From Tolypothrix sp. PCC 7712 (GTDB lineage Bacteria > Cyanobacteriota > Cyanobacteriia > Cyanobacteriales > Nostocaceae): a stretch of 64,000 bases of DNA. Positions within the stretch are counted from its first letter, which is position 1, and each line of letters begins with the position of its first letter. The stretch spans positions 7,069,390 through 7,133,389 of the forward strand of contig NZ_CP063785.1 in assembly GCF_025860405.1 (NCBI RefSeq), in the 5' to 3' direction. The translations under genes were made by a program, and so were the position numbers. The notes beneath the pieces are model-generated. The model did no database searches. It was not told where the DNA came from and saw only the letters and a program-made list of their open reading frames with translations. This document shows, piece after piece, positions 36,073 through 45,239 of the stretch.

Positions 36073-36726
36073 TTATGAATTTTCTTTATAAGGTGCATTG
36101 GAATATCCAGAGCGAAAAGACTTAACGCTTTCTGCTTCTGGGTGATAGTGATGTCGCAAAATGTTACCAGTATCATTTCCCATCACATGAATGGAGATAG
36201 AGGGGGTAAATACTGTTGTCGCTTTGACTGAATGAATATCTCCATCGGGCGGTAACAGACGGTAAATATCACCAGGTTTTACTTTAAAAGTACCGAGGTT
36301 TTGTAACTGCGCTCGTCCTTCAACATCACCGTTATCTAAGCGACGGTAAACAGTCTCTTCTTGTCTGCCTTTATACAAACCCACCAATCCCCAGGATAAA
36401 TGATCGTGAACAGGTGTAATAGAATTGGGTGGAATCACCAAACTAAAAATAGTCAGCGAACGATCCTGAGAACGATATAGTAACCATTGTCCAATTCCAC
36501 CGCCTAAACCACTATGGTGATTTGGTTGGGCGAATTGTTCTGGTAACCAATCTTGTTTTTTTAAGATTTTTGCAAAATGGGGTTCTAGGGTATTGAGAGT
36601 TTCTTGGCGATCGCCTGCTGTGTGTGAGACAATTTCTTTTGCGATCGCCACAAACTCACGTAAGTCAGAACTATCAATAAACCATTCGTCTGTTGCTAAG
36701 GATTCGAGAATAGTTGTATGAGTCAT
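36073..36726 (-). CDS. Cysteine dioxygenase-like cupin
   Basis: A 217-residue cupin. The first cupin motif is PVHDHLSWGLVGLYKGRQEE with two His, and the third probable iron ligand is the His in GDIHSVKA; this three-His arrangement fits thiol dioxygenases (cysteine or 3-mercaptopropionate dioxygenase group) that oxidise a thiol to a sulfinate. GTFKVKPGDIYRLLPPDGDIH is the second motif. In context, between sulfonate-binding protein and aldolase genes, oxidation of a sulfur-containing metabolite is sensible. Which thiol is used cannot be read from the sequence. Confidence 0.78.
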   Translation of the reverse strand: MTHTTILESLATDEWFIDSSDLREFVAIAKEIVSHTAGDRQETLNTLEPHFAKILKKQDWLPEQFAQPNHHSGLGGGIGQWLLYRSQDRSLTIFSLVIPPNSITPVHDHLSWGLVGLYKGRQEETVYRRLDNGDVEGRAQLQNLGTFKVKPGDIYRLLPPDGDIHSVKATTVFTPSISIHVMGNDTGNILRHHYHPEAESVKSFRSGYSNAPYKENS

Positions 36727-36771
36727 AAAATTCCAGATTTGTAATTTAACTTTTGGGATTCAGACTTACGC

Positions 36772-36851
36772 ATTTTTGTCATTTGTCATTAGGCATTTGT
36801 CATTTGCTCCCTCATCTCCCTCATCTCCCTCATCTTCCTCATCTTCCTTCC
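36772..36851. repeat. Low-complexity tandem repeats (CTCCCTCAT and CATTTGT units)
   Basis: CATTTGTCATT-type repeats (36778-36806) followed by about four CTCCCTCAT or CTTCCTCAT units (36807-36851), ending just before the stop codon of the next gene on the minus strand. Typical intergenic repeat of this group; no coding role seen. Confidence 0.8.
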
Positions 36852-36856
36852 CTTCC

Positions 36857-37930
36857 TTACCTCGTCGCCGTAGTTCCCAAAGGACATACTGAAGTGGCAA
36901 TATCTACTCGTTTAGGCAGAATTTTTTGCTCTAGTAACCAATCAGCTGTTTTCTGAAGCTTGGCGACATCATCAGCATCAGGAAAAACGTAAGACTCAGG
37001 GCCACGATTCTTAGTAGCTTGCTTGGCTACAGCTTCTGAAACTTTCAGTTCCTTCACCATAAAATCTGCGGCTGCGTCGGTATTCTGATTCAGCCATTCA
37101 CCATCTTGGCTTAAAGCTGTCAGTGCAGATTTAATTGCTACAGGATTATCCTTCGCCGCATCACCGCGCACAACCATAATGCCGTAGGTTGGTGCGGGAT
37201 GTGTAGTCGTGATTCGTCGCGCTTTATGTTCTAATTCAGCAATGGAAATATAAGGTTCCCAAACTGCCCAACCATCAACCGAACCTTGGTATAGCGCTGG
37301 TGCAGCATCATTTGGCGATAGATAAACTCGCTGGACTTTATCTTTGGGGATATTTTCTTTTTCTAAGACTTTTAATAACAGGTATTCACCTGCACCCCCC
37401 TGATTAACCGCTACTTTTTTACCAATTAAATCAGCAGGTTTACGGATAGCAGAATCGCCCCGCACTAAGATAGCACTACCTAAAGAATCAGCTTTAGGAC
37501 GCTGTACAGAACCAATACATAGCGGTTGTCCAGAAGCAATCCCAGAGATAGTAGGAATATCACCGCAACCACCAATGTCTGCACGATTACCATTAAGGGC
37601 TGCTAACAGCGTAGCACATCGGTCAAAAGGGCCAGTCCATTCAACTTTAATATTTTGCGTTGTTAACTGCTTTTCTAAATCGCCACGCTGACGGGAAATG
37701 GGAATAATCCCGCCTTTTTGGTATCCCAAGCGAACTACATTATTTTTTGCGGAATTTTGATTGTTACTCACTACTTGTGAGGCAGAATTGGAGTTAGCTG
37801 GGGGATTTACAGCCGTTTTTTGACTGCAACCAGTAACCATCAAACTCAGATATGCAACAGCAAGTAAAAAACTACGGGTAGAATACGCTTGTTTATAGCG
37901 AAAGTTATGCTCTTGTAAATAATTCACCAC
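36857..37930 (-). CDS. Sulfonate/taurine-type ABC substrate-binding lipoprotein
   Basis: A 357-residue lipoprotein: after a longish N-terminal segment comes LLAVAYLSLMVTGC with the lipobox Cys at residue 35. The body matches SsuA/TauA-like binding proteins: VVRLGYQKGGIIPISRQRGDLEKQL, GCGDIPTISGIASGQPLCIGS, KPADLIGKKVAVNQGGAGEYLLLKVLEKENI and GSVDGWAVWEPYIS. Such proteins bind organosulfonates in the periplasm. It follows metI after about 110 bases. With the paralogue at 40529-41629 it gives two sulfonate-type receptors for one ATPase (44407-45201). Confidence 0.88.
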   Translation of the reverse strand: MVNYLQEHNFRYKQAYSTRSFLLAVAYLSLMVTGCSQKTAVNPPANSNSASQVVSNNQNSAKNNVVRLGYQKGGIIPISRQRGDLEKQLTTQNIKVEWTGPFDRCATLLAALNGNRADIGGCGDIPTISGIASGQPLCIGSVQRPKADSLGSAILVRGDSAIRKPADLIGKKVAVNQGGAGEYLLLKVLEKENIPKDKVQRVYLSPNDAAPALYQGSVDGWAVWEPYISIAELEHKARRITTTHPAPTYGIMVVRGDAAKDNPVAIKSALTALSQDGEWLNQNTDAAADFMVKELKVSEAVAKQATKNRGPESYVFPDADDVAKLQKTADWLLEQKILPKRVDIATSVCPLGTTATR

Positions 37931-38003
37931 AATTTATTCCTTCATCTCAATTGTTGAGAGTTGAAGCAGCAGCCGTATTTGTTTAATTTGAGAGGCGAAG
38001 CCA

Positions 38004-38041
38004 TTAATCTACGTAAAATCGATATATATATCGTAGATTAA
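38004..38041. repeat. 10-bp inverted repeat after truncated metI
   Basis: TTAATCTACG pairs with CGTAGATTAA around an AT-rich 18-base loop. It begins three bases beyond the metI stop codon (minus strand). It may serve as a terminator or mark the end of a deletion. Confidence 0.6.
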
Positions 38042-38043
38042 AA

Positions 38044-38487
38044 TTAAGCATACCATCTTTTTGCTTGACTATATAAGCTCAAGCCGAGATTTTTTTGATT
38101 TACGGTATTGCTATAAGCTGCTTCTATTAACCCTTTATCAACTTCGAGAATACTAGTTTCCGCAATCCGTCCAAAGAAGGGAATCGCTGCAAGAGTCAAA
38201 GGAACAAGGGCGGCGGTACTACCGATAGAAGTGCCAACAATTAATCGCGTTAAAGGCGTAAGAACTACAAGTAAAATAATAAATGGAAAAGAACGCCCAG
38301 TATTAACTATTGCACTTAATATTTTGTTGAGCTTAGGAGCATAGAGAACATTACCGGGGCTAGTCATTACTAACAATAAACCCACAGGTAAACCCAAAAG
38401 TATCGCCACAATAGCGGAGACTCCCACCATGTAAAAAGTCTCCTGACTTGCAAGCAATAAACTGTTAATTAATTCCCATCCTTGCAT
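38044..38487 (-). pseudogene. metI: metI, methionine ABC permease truncated at the C terminus
   Basis: The 147 residues match the N-terminal two thirds of MetI (SQETFYMVGVSAIVAILLGLPVGLLL, NTGRSFPFIILLVVLTPLTRLIVGTSIGSTAALVPLTLAAIPFFGR, EVDKGLIEAA). MetI is normally about 215-220 residues; here homology stops right after GLIEAA and is replaced by an unrelated tail (YSNTVNQKNLGL...). The lost part includes the conserved EAA loop that contacts the ATPase and the last membrane segments, so transport function is unlikely. The start overlaps the metN stop (TAATG), the normal operon arrangement. It could still be expressed. Confidence 0.8.
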
Positions 38488-39464
38488 TAATGCACCTCAA
38501 CAGCATATTCTGAATTATGTAAGTATTCCAAAGCTTGCTTTACCTTAATTCCTGCAAGTTCAACTTGAAACTGACCGACACGGCGATCGCCTACAGTTTC
38601 CACGCTACCATTGAGGATATTCACATCAACATCAAAGCGACGCGCCAAGGTAGTAAATATAGAATTTCTCGCACTTTCATCAGCAAATGCGACTGTTGCT
38701 AAAACTGTTCCAGGACGAGGTATATAGTTATGAGAACGGGGGAAAAACTCTCTAGCTAATAAAGAATCTGGTTGCGCTGCTAAATCAGTGACACTACCTT
38801 GTTCTACAACCTTACCAGCATGGAGGATCGCCACACTATCGCAGATTTGTTTAACTACACCCATTTCATGGGTAATCAGCAAAATTGTCAATCCCATGCG
38901 TTTATTCAAATCACGCAATAGTTCTAAAATTGAGCGTGTAGTTTGGGGATCGAGGGCTGATGTTGCTTCATCAGAAAGTAATACTTTCGGTTCCCCCGCT
39001 AAAGCACGCGCAATTCCCACCCGTTGCTTTTGTCCCCCAGAAAGTTGTGCAGGGTAAGCATTAGCTTTACCTTCCAAACCCACTAACGAAAGTAATTCTT
39101 CAACTTTAGCTTTGCGTCGTAATTTGCTATAACCAATCACCTCCAAAGGGAAAGCGATATTTTCAGCCACAGTTCTACAACTGAGTAAATTAAAATGTTG
39201 AAAAATCATTCCTATACGCTGGCGTGCTTGACGCAAAGCCGTACCGCTAAGAGATGTGATTTCTTGTCCGTTAACTCTTACATAACCAGATGTAGGTTTT
39301 TCTAATTGATTAACGCAGCGAATTAATGTACTTTTACCTGCGCCACTTTGACCTAATACCCCGAAGATTTCACCTGCTTTAACATGCAGATTTACACCAT
39401 CCAAAGCTACTATTTTATGTTCGCCTTGGTGGTAGATTTTGCGAATATCAATAAACTCTATCAT
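38487..39464 (-). CDS. metN: Methionine ABC transporter ATP-binding protein MetN
   Basis: A 325-residue ATPase with Walker A GQSGAGKST, signature LSGGQKQR, Walker B VLLSDEATSALD and switch ITHEM. The C-terminal 90 residues (DESARNSIFTTLARRFDVDVNILNGSVETVGDRRVGQFQVEL) form the NIL domain that lets methionine inhibit MetN from inside the cell. Family length is normal. It lies between metQ and metI on the minus strand. Because metI is truncated, MetN may have lost its usual partner. Confidence 0.95.
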   Translation of the reverse strand: MIEFIDIRKIYHQGEHKIVALDGVNLHVKAGEIFGVLGQSGAGKSTLIRCVNQLEKPTSGYVRVNGQEITSLSGTALRQARQRIGMIFQHFNLLSCRTVAENIAFPLEVIGYSKLRRKAKVEELLSLVGLEGKANAYPAQLSGGQKQRVGIARALAGEPKVLLSDEATSALDPQTTRSILELLRDLNKRMGLTILLITHEMGVVKQICDSVAILHAGKVVEQGSVTDLAAQPDSLLAREFFPRSHNYIPRPGTVLATVAFADESARNSIFTTLARRFDVDVNILNGSVETVGDRRVGQFQVELAGIKVKQALEYLHNSEYAVEVH

Positions 39465-39502
39465 TTACAAACTTCTCCATAGATATAAGTTAAATTGTTC
39501 TA

Positions 39503-39563
39503 CTCTTTGCGCCTCAGCGTCTCTGCGTGATACGAACCACGAAGGCGCGAAGGGCACAAAGAG
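39503..39563. repeat. Dispersed inverted repeat between metQ and metN
   Basis: CTCTTTGCGCC...GGCGCGAAGGGCACAAAGAG, ends pairing CTCTTTG with CAAAGAG and GCGCC with GGCGC. This type of repeat, with TCTTTGCG and CACGAAGG halves, is common between Nostocales genes; a half copy (TTTGCGCCTTTGCGTGAGAC) is at 46597-46632. Confidence 0.7.
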
Positions 39564-39573
39564 AAGAGAGTTT

Positions 39574-40449
39574 TTAAGGAATAGGAAGTACAGCCCCTTG
39601 ATATTTATCTCTAATAAATTGCTTTACTTTGTCATCGCGTAGCAATTTATGGAGTTTTTGAATTCTCGGATCGTTTTCTTTTCCTGCTAATGTCGTTACA
39701 GTCACCGCATAAAGTGGATTTTGTGCTGATTCTATTGCTAAAGCATCTTTATCTGTTTTCATTCCAGATTGCACAACCCAATTACCTGTAATTCCCGCTA
39801 AATCTACATCAGGAAGAGTGGGAATTGCTTGCGCCCCAGGTATTTCTTTGATTTGCAAATTTTTCGGATTTTCAATAATATCTTTAGGGCTAGCAGGTTG
39901 GGTGTTTGCTTTGAGTTTAATTAGCTTTGCTTCTTCTAATACTTTTAAAGCGCGATGAGCGTTACTAACATCATCAGGAATTGTCACTAAAGCTTTATTA
40001 GGAACCTCCGCCAAAGATTTATGTTTGGTTGAAAATATTCCTACAGGATTTAAATGAATTTGAGGAGTAAAAGCATACATTTTGAGATTTTTGCGCTTGT
40101 CATAATCTTCCATATAGGGAATATGTTGGAAGTAATTGGCATCAATCTGCCCATCTTTTAATGCAGTATTATTTTGCACAGGGTCATTAAAAGTGACAAT
40201 TTCAATATCTAACCCTGCTTCTGGTGCGAGATTTTTTTTCACAAATTCTAAAATCTCTCCAGCAGGAACAGGTGAAACTCCGACTTTGATTTTTTCTTTG
40301 ACTCCTGTTGCAACAGTATTTGCAGCCGTTGTTGCAGTAGGATTACTTGCTGTGGTTGTTGTACCGTTATTTTGAGGTGAACTACAACTAGTTACCGTAG
40401 CCAGAAAAGATGCAGTTGCAATAACAAAAAATCGACGTTTAATATTCAT
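39574..40449 (-). CDS. metQ: MetQ/NlpA-family substrate-binding lipoprotein
   Basis: A 291-residue lipoprotein with signal ATASFLATVTSC (lipobox Cys22). The mature part is a NlpA-type binding protein: KIKVGVSPVPAGEILEFVKKNLAPEAGLDIEIVTFNDPVQNNTALKDGQIDANYFQHIPYM, then LAEVPNKALVTIPDDVSNAHRALKVL and LAGITGNWVVQSG. It binds methionine or a related compound and delivers it to MetNI. It is the first gene of a metQ-metN-metI run. In a sulfur-scavenging island another sulfur amino acid or sulfoxide as ligand is possible. Confidence 0.92.
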   Translation of the reverse strand: MNIKRRFFVIATASFLATVTSCSSPQNNGTTTTASNPTATTAANTVATGVKEKIKVGVSPVPAGEILEFVKKNLAPEAGLDIEIVTFNDPVQNNTALKDGQIDANYFQHIPYMEDYDKRKNLKMYAFTPQIHLNPVGIFSTKHKSLAEVPNKALVTIPDDVSNAHRALKVLEEAKLIKLKANTQPASPKDIIENPKNLQIKEIPGAQAIPTLPDVDLAGITGNWVVQSGMKTDKDALAIESAQNPLYAVTVTTLAGKENDPRIQKLHKLLRDDKVKQFIRDKYQGAVLPIP

Positions 40450-40528
40450 GCGATCGCCTTTTTAAAATCTTGACAAAATCTCACTTTCATGGATAAATTA
40501 ATCCCAGCACAAATGACAAATGAAAAAC

Positions 40529-41629
40529 TCACCATTTCTGCTCGGGAACCCAGTTATAATTTTTGTCCTTGACATCTATCTTTTTCGGAATAATCTTTAG
40601 CTCATAGAAGGTATCTGCCATGCGCTGTAACCCTGAAAGCACTTCATCGGTTACAGGTAAGACACTGCGATCGCCTCCTCTCTTTTCCACTATTTCCATT
40701 GTTGGCTCATCAATTTTGTAGACTTTTGAAAGCAATTTGGCAGAATCTTTGTAATTATTTTTTGACCAAGAACCTGCTTTTTCTAATTCTTGTAAAATTA
40801 TCTTGACAATATCAGGATGGTCGCGGACAAAATCGGGAGCCGCATAATAGAATGAAGGGCTTTCTAAGGCAGCTTTATCACCAAATACTGCAGAATTATC
40901 TGCTAACAAACGAGTACGCAGCTTTTGTTCGGCTTGTGCTGTGTAAGGGTCCCAAATCAACCAAGCATCGATATCACCACGCTCAAATGCTGGTAAGGCT
41001 TCTGCTGGAGTTAAATACAAAGGTTGGATATCAGTAAATTTTAATCCTACCTTTTCTAAGGCACGAACTATAATATAGTGCTGTCCTGAGCCTTTAGCAA
41101 AAGCAACTTTTTTACCTTTCAAATCCGACAGAGTTTTAATAGGTGAATCTTCTTTCACCAAAATAGCTGAACCTCTGGTACTACCAATTCCAGCAGCTAC
41201 TCTCACAAATTGTTTATCGCTAGCTTGTGCAAATACACTTCCTGTACCGCCACCACCACCAAACACAATACTACCAACACCCATTCCTTCTAAAAGTGGC
41301 GCAGTAGAAGAAAATTCGCTCCATGTCACAGAGATACCTTGAGGTTGTAAGCGCTTTTCTAAACTTCCTTGTGCTTTTAGTATATTTAAAAGTGCCATCC
41401 CTTTTTGATGACCCATTTTTAGTACTGTTAACTGGCTTTTTTGTGGTTCTTGTTTGGCAGCATTGGCAGAATCTGTAGATTTATTTGGGCTACAAGATGC
41501 GAGAGTTAGACTTAATCCCAACCCAATAATAAATAACAGCATAAAATTATTTATTTTTGGTTTATATATTCTGCATAAGATTCTCTGGTTAATCCAAGGT
41601 AAGAGTTTATTTGTGAGATTACTGAACAT
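40529..41629 (-). CDS. Sulfonate-type ABC substrate-binding lipoprotein (SsuA-like)
   Basis: A 366-residue protein with a signal anchor and lipobox LTLASC (Cys46). The body matches SsuA: VLKMGHQKGMALLNILKAQGSLEKRLQPQGISVTWSEFSSTAPLLEGMGVGSIVFGGGGGTGSVFAQA, DLKGKKVAFAKGSGQHYIIVRALEKVGL, AFERGDIDAWLIWDPYTAQAE. It resembles the product of 36857-37930 but is closer to classical aliphatic-sulfonate receptors. It is 79 bases upstream of metQ on the same strand. No SsuC-type permease gene is in the window, so the membrane partner must be elsewhere or missing. Confidence 0.9.
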   Translation of the reverse strand: MFSNLTNKLLPWINQRILCRIYKPKINNFMLLFIIGLGLSLTLASCSPNKSTDSANAAKQEPQKSQLTVLKMGHQKGMALLNILKAQGSLEKRLQPQGISVTWSEFSSTAPLLEGMGVGSIVFGGGGGTGSVFAQASDKQFVRVAAGIGSTRGSAILVKEDSPIKTLSDLKGKKVAFAKGSGQHYIIVRALEKVGLKFTDIQPLYLTPAEALPAFERGDIDAWLIWDPYTAQAEQKLRTRLLADNSAVFGDKAALESPSFYYAAPDFVRDHPDIVKIILQELEKAGSWSKNNYKDSAKLLSKVYKIDEPTMEIVEKRGGDRSVLPVTDEVLSGLQRMADTFYELKIIPKKIDVKDKNYNWVPEQKW

Positions 41630-41859
41630 AGTTACTACTGAGCCTGATATTTTTTTGAAAAATATTATTAGTTAAAGATTGAATATTAAATACAATATTT
41701 ATAGAATGTATTTTTAGCTGAGGACAATTTCAGACGGTGCGTTGCGCTACGCGACAACACACCCTACAAAATGTATTGTTTTTCTTAATTACAGCTTTTG
41801 AGAAATCCCCCTGAAATTAGGGGGAACAACAAAGAGAACACGTTTTGAAACAGTACGCG

Positions 41860-42675
41860 TCACTCGCTCACACTCACAAGCTGAGGAAGTTCGGAAATAG
41901 GAATATCCAGAAAGTAAGACAATACTTCCCGTCGCCAAGCGTCATAAATTACTCCGATTCCTGCAATTTCTGCACCAGTCGCATCGTGGACAATCTGCCA
42001 ATTCTTTTGCAAATAAGGATTACGTCGCCGTTGTCCTTCTTCATCTAGTTCTAATAACTGGGCGGCTATTTCTGTTTTCTCTGTTGGTGAGGCTTTATCA
42101 TATTTACTTTGCCACCAAGCTAAAACCCCAAATCGGTGAACAGCTTCATCAGGTAAAATTGTCTGACTAGCAAATTTAGAAGTTACTGGATCAACAATTT
42201 TTGTGGTACGACTGTTTAAAATTAACTGGGCGACTATATGCAGTTCATAATGTAATTCAAAGGCTATAAAACCCAACCAATTACGAATTGGTAAATCTCC
42301 CATGAATTCCCAGTGATTTTGTACTTCTTTTACAATCTTTTCTGTAGGGTCTTGTTTAGATAATTCCCAAACTCGCTGACGAGTAAATTGGGCGTGTGCG
42401 CCATCATCCCCAATTTGACGACTTAAAAATAGTTGCAAGTCAGGGTCAGGGATTTGGTCAATAATCTTGCTACAAACTTGAACAATATATAAATCGTGGG
42501 CTGCGCCACCTATGCGGAAGCGATAGAATTTCTCAAACTCTTCTGCTGTGGTTAGTTGTCGCGGTTCTTGAACGCGAGTGGTGGGAAAATTTGGGGCGTG
42601 TTTGGCAATGATTTTATCGATGGTTTCAATTTCAAACTCGGTTGTCCAAGCTGGGCGAGTTAAAGTTGCGCTCAT
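41860..42675 (-). CDS. Uncharacterised ferritin-like (candidate di-iron) protein
   Basis: A 271-residue, mostly helical protein without signal peptide or membrane segment. I do not recognise a named family. Acidic and histidine motifs on predicted helices, DDGAHAQF (about residue 90), FELHYELH (about 141) and DEAVHRFG (about 178), are spaced like the carboxylate/ExxH ligands of ferritin-like di-iron oxygenases. It lies 24 bases downstream of the SfnG-like flavin monooxygenase gene on the same strand, so the two are probably cotranscribed and may act on the same sulfur compound. Di-iron binding is an inference from motif spacing only. Confidence 0.6.
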   Translation of the reverse strand: MSATLTRPAWTTEFEIETIDKIIAKHAPNFPTTRVQEPRQLTTAEEFEKFYRFRIGGAAHDLYIVQVCSKIIDQIPDPDLQLFLSRQIGDDGAHAQFTRQRVWELSKQDPTEKIVKEVQNHWEFMGDLPIRNWLGFIAFELHYELHIVAQLILNSRTTKIVDPVTSKFASQTILPDEAVHRFGVLAWWQSKYDKASPTEKTEIAAQLLELDEEGQRRRNPYLQKNWQIVHDATGAEIAGIGVIYDAWRREVLSYFLDIPISELPQLVSVSE

Positions 42676-42699
42676 AAAGCCTTCCTTGATTATTGCAGA

Positions 42700-43749
42700 T
42701 TAAGCCACCAGTTCTCGCGATCGCACTCGTGGCATTACTTCTTCAGCAAAACGTTTCATTTCTGGAGGAAAAGGTTGGAATTGCAGCATGAAAGTATCTA
42801 CACCAACTTCCACAAAGTCTGTAATTCTCGCGGCTACGGTGTCATAACTACCAACTAACCCTGCAGCAGTCCCGCCATTACTTCCCACCCCTGGATATTT
42901 CGCCATATTCTTGAACATGACTACATCTGGTTCCACGCCTTTCATCAGTTCCGTTCTGTCGTCTTGTTGGGCGAGTTCTCGCAGGTATTCATATTCGGCT
43001 TGGGCTTCTGCATCAGTAGGCCGTGCAATGACAAAAGCTGACATGGCAAACCGCAGAGGATGAGGTTTTTTCCGTTCCCGCTTCCTCACATCAGCAATAG
43101 TTTCCCTGATGACATCTAAAGGACGACCATTAAGAAAGAATACATCTGCTGTTTCCATTGCGAGATTCTTCGCCGCATCCGATTCTCCTCCTAAATATAC
43201 AAGCGGATATGGTTGGGCGATAGGACGAGGACGCAAGCATAAATCGCTAATTTGAAAATATTCGCTGTGATAATTAACTTTTTCCCCACTCCACAAAGCT
43301 TTTACCACTTCCATCCACTGCTGAGAGTAGCGATAGCGTTCATCATGGGGTAGGAAAGGTATGCCGGATTTTTGCAATTCCGGCATAAACCAGGCGCTGA
43401 TTAAATTAATTGCAAACCTACCGCCACTAATGGCATCAATATTTAGTGCCATTTTTGCCAAAACTACCGGATGAAATAGCAAAGGTTTAATGGCGGCGAT
43501 AATTTCTATAGATTTAGTGGCTTCTGCTAGGGCGGCTGCGGTTGTCCAAGTCTCCAGCTGGTCTAATTCTTGATTTCTCGGATTGATAATGTGTTCGGCG
43601 ATGAGAGTGGTGGTAAACCCATAGGTTTCTGCTAGTTGGATGAGTTGCTTGGCTCTGTTGTAGCTAGCATCACGGGGTTCATACGGATGGTTCATCGCGC
43701 CACAATTGCCGTAAACGGGAATCCAAATCCCGTATCGTGGCTGAGGCAT
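42700..43749 (-). CDS. LLM-class flavin-dependent monooxygenase, SfnG/SsuD-like
   Basis: A 349-residue bacterial luciferase-like protein. It starts RYGIWIPVYGNCG and has RAKQLIQLAETYGFTTTLIAEHIINPR, a hallmark of this group, followed by SIEIIAAIKPLLFHPVVLAKMALNIDAISGGRFAINLISAW, which gives the FMN-binding barrel, and LVYLGGESDAAKNLAMETADVFFLNGRP. The opening resembles dimethylsulfone monooxygenase SfnG more than alkanesulfonate monooxygenase SsuD. These enzymes use reduced FMN and oxygen to cleave C-S bonds, releasing sulfite or sulfinate. It faces the ssuB-sfnB-like pair across a 657-base divergent spacer. Confidence 0.87.
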   Translation of the reverse strand: MPQPRYGIWIPVYGNCGAMNHPYEPRDASYNRAKQLIQLAETYGFTTTLIAEHIINPRNQELDQLETWTTAAALAEATKSIEIIAAIKPLLFHPVVLAKMALNIDAISGGRFAINLISAWFMPELQKSGIPFLPHDERYRYSQQWMEVVKALWSGEKVNYHSEYFQISDLCLRPRPIAQPYPLVYLGGESDAAKNLAMETADVFFLNGRPLDVIRETIADVRKRERKKPHPLRFAMSAFVIARPTDAEAQAEYEYLRELAQQDDRTELMKGVEPDVVMFKNMAKYPGVGSNGGTAAGLVGSYDTVAARITDFVEVGVDTFMLQFQPFPPEMKRFAEEVMPRVRSRELVA

Positions 43750-44406
43750 ATTTCTACACCCTTTTATACTAGAGGCTAATTCTGCTGAAATTCAGGCGGG
43801 ACAGGAATTTGAACGTTTGATTTGATTAATTTTAATAAACTCCGGTTTTTTGACCAATTTACCGTAGTATTGGTATATAATAATTTCACAAATAGCTGAC
43901 AAAAGCAATGGGTGAAGTAAAGAAAATTTGTAATTGTCAGTATGTGGGAGGTGGGGAATGGGGAATGGGGAATGGGGAATGGGTAATGGGGAATGGGGAA
44001 TGGGTAAATAATCTATGGCTTTTGACTCTTGAGCAAAAATCCTTGCCTTTTGTTGTTCAATATGTGAAACTTTCTTTAATAAAATACTTAAAATCTACCA
44101 AGTTACTGTATTTTAATTGCATTGCGTAAATTTGCATAAAATCTCATGGCAAAAATGCCAAAGATTAATGTTTCTTAGCTAAGGATGGTAGGTCAAAAGC
44201 TTATTTTTATAACTCAGGGTGAAAATGCCGATTGTGATTGCTTGAGACTGCGTAGTTTATATAGTTATCTCTATTCAGAGATATATCAGAGAGAGCAAAA
44301 AACGCAATATTGATGGCTAACAAGTAAAGGTTTCGAGAGAGCAGTAAGCAAAATTTCTACATTTATATTCACAGACAATCACTCATAAATTAGGAGGTTT
44401 TATCGC
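43750..44406. other. Divergent spacer between the SfnG-like gene and ssuB
   Basis: Contains GGGGAAT heptamers in tandem at 43952-44004 (about seven units with two GGGTAAT variants). The AGGAGG ribosome site of ssuB lies at 44391-44396. Promoters of both sulfur-scavenging transcripts should be here, but I could not identify a convincing regulator site. No gene seen. Confidence 0.6.
43952..44004. repeat. Tandem heptamer GGGGAAT
   Basis: About seven consecutive 7-base units with minor variants. STRR-like; no spacer sequences. Confidence 0.88.
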
Positions 44407-45201
44407 ATGGCATTGGAAACACGCGGAATGCACTTGAGCTTGAAGGAACTAAGCAAGTCTTTTGGGACAAAAACAGTTCTACAAAATATCGATTTAGAAA
44501 TTAAGCCAGGCGAATTTGTGGCTATTGTGGGTCGTAGTGGATGCGGTAAAAGTACAATGCTGCGGCTAATTGCCGGCTTAGATGCACCAAGTGCAGGTGG
44601 TGTGTTTTTAAATGATCAACAATCTCACCAGCAGATTAATCCCACCATCCGTATGATGTTTCAAGATCCGCGACTTTTGCCTTGGCAACGAGTCATAGCA
44701 AATGTGGAACTAGGCTTACTAGGTTCTAACTCTAAAGCTTATGTGAGGCAGACAGCTTTACAAGTGCTGCGGGCGGTGGGATTAGAAGACCGCGCTCATG
44801 AGTGGCCATCTGTCCTTTCTGGTGGACAGCGCCAAAGGGTGGCATTAGCGAGAGCCTTAACTAGCAAACCTTCGCTATTGCTATTAGATGAGCCTCTAGG
44901 GGCGTTGGATGCCCTAACTCGCATTGAAATGCAACAATTATTAGAGAATTTATGGCAGGAGCAGCAATTTACCTCCCTGTTAATTACTCATGATGTGGAA
45001 GAAGCTGTAGTTTTAGCAGACAGAGTAGTTTTGATTGAAGATGGTCAAATTGGTCTGGATATCAAGATTGATTTTCCACGTCCCCGCTCTCGGGGTGATG
45101 CAGAGTTTGCCAAGACAGTTGAGAAGATTTTACAACGGGTAATGACTAGACAAGAAAGCGATCGCGCGTCTGATTATGCCCTTGATTCAGAAGCAGCTTA
45201 G
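44407..45201 (+). CDS. ssuB: Aliphatic sulfonate ABC transporter ATP-binding protein
   Basis: A 264-residue ATPase with Walker A GRSGCGKST, QDPRLLPWQRVIANVELGL (the Q-loop region typical of SsuB/TauB), signature LSGGQRQR, Walker B LLLLDEPLGALD and switch ITHDVEEAV. A strong AGGAGG ribosome site lies 10 bases before the ATG. The next gene begins 38 bases downstream. It would energise sulfonate uptake with the two receptors at 36857 and 40529; the SsuC permease is not adjacent, which is unusual because ssuB and ssuC normally touch. Confidence 0.9.
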   Translation: MALETRGMHLSLKELSKSFGTKTVLQNIDLEIKPGEFVAIVGRSGCGKSTMLRLIAGLDAPSAGGVFLNDQQSHQQINPTIRMMFQDPRLLPWQRVIANVELGLLGSNSKAYVRQTALQVLRAVGLEDRAHEWPSVLSGGQRQRVALARALTSKPSLLLLDEPLGALDALTRIEMQQLLENLWQEQQFTSLLITHDVEEAVVLADRVVLIEDGQIGLDIKIDFPRPRSRGDAEFAKTVEKILQRVMTRQESDRASDYALDSEAA

Positions 45202-45204
45202 AAC

Positions 45205-45229
45205 AATTCGTAATTCGTAATTCGTAATT
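45205..45229. repeat. Tandem heptamer AATTCGT x3
   Basis: Three direct copies of AATTCGT and a partial fourth between ssuB and the SfnB-like gene, directly before the latter's ribosome site (GAGAGGGG). Confidence 0.85.
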
Positions 45230-45239
45230 GAGAGGGGCA

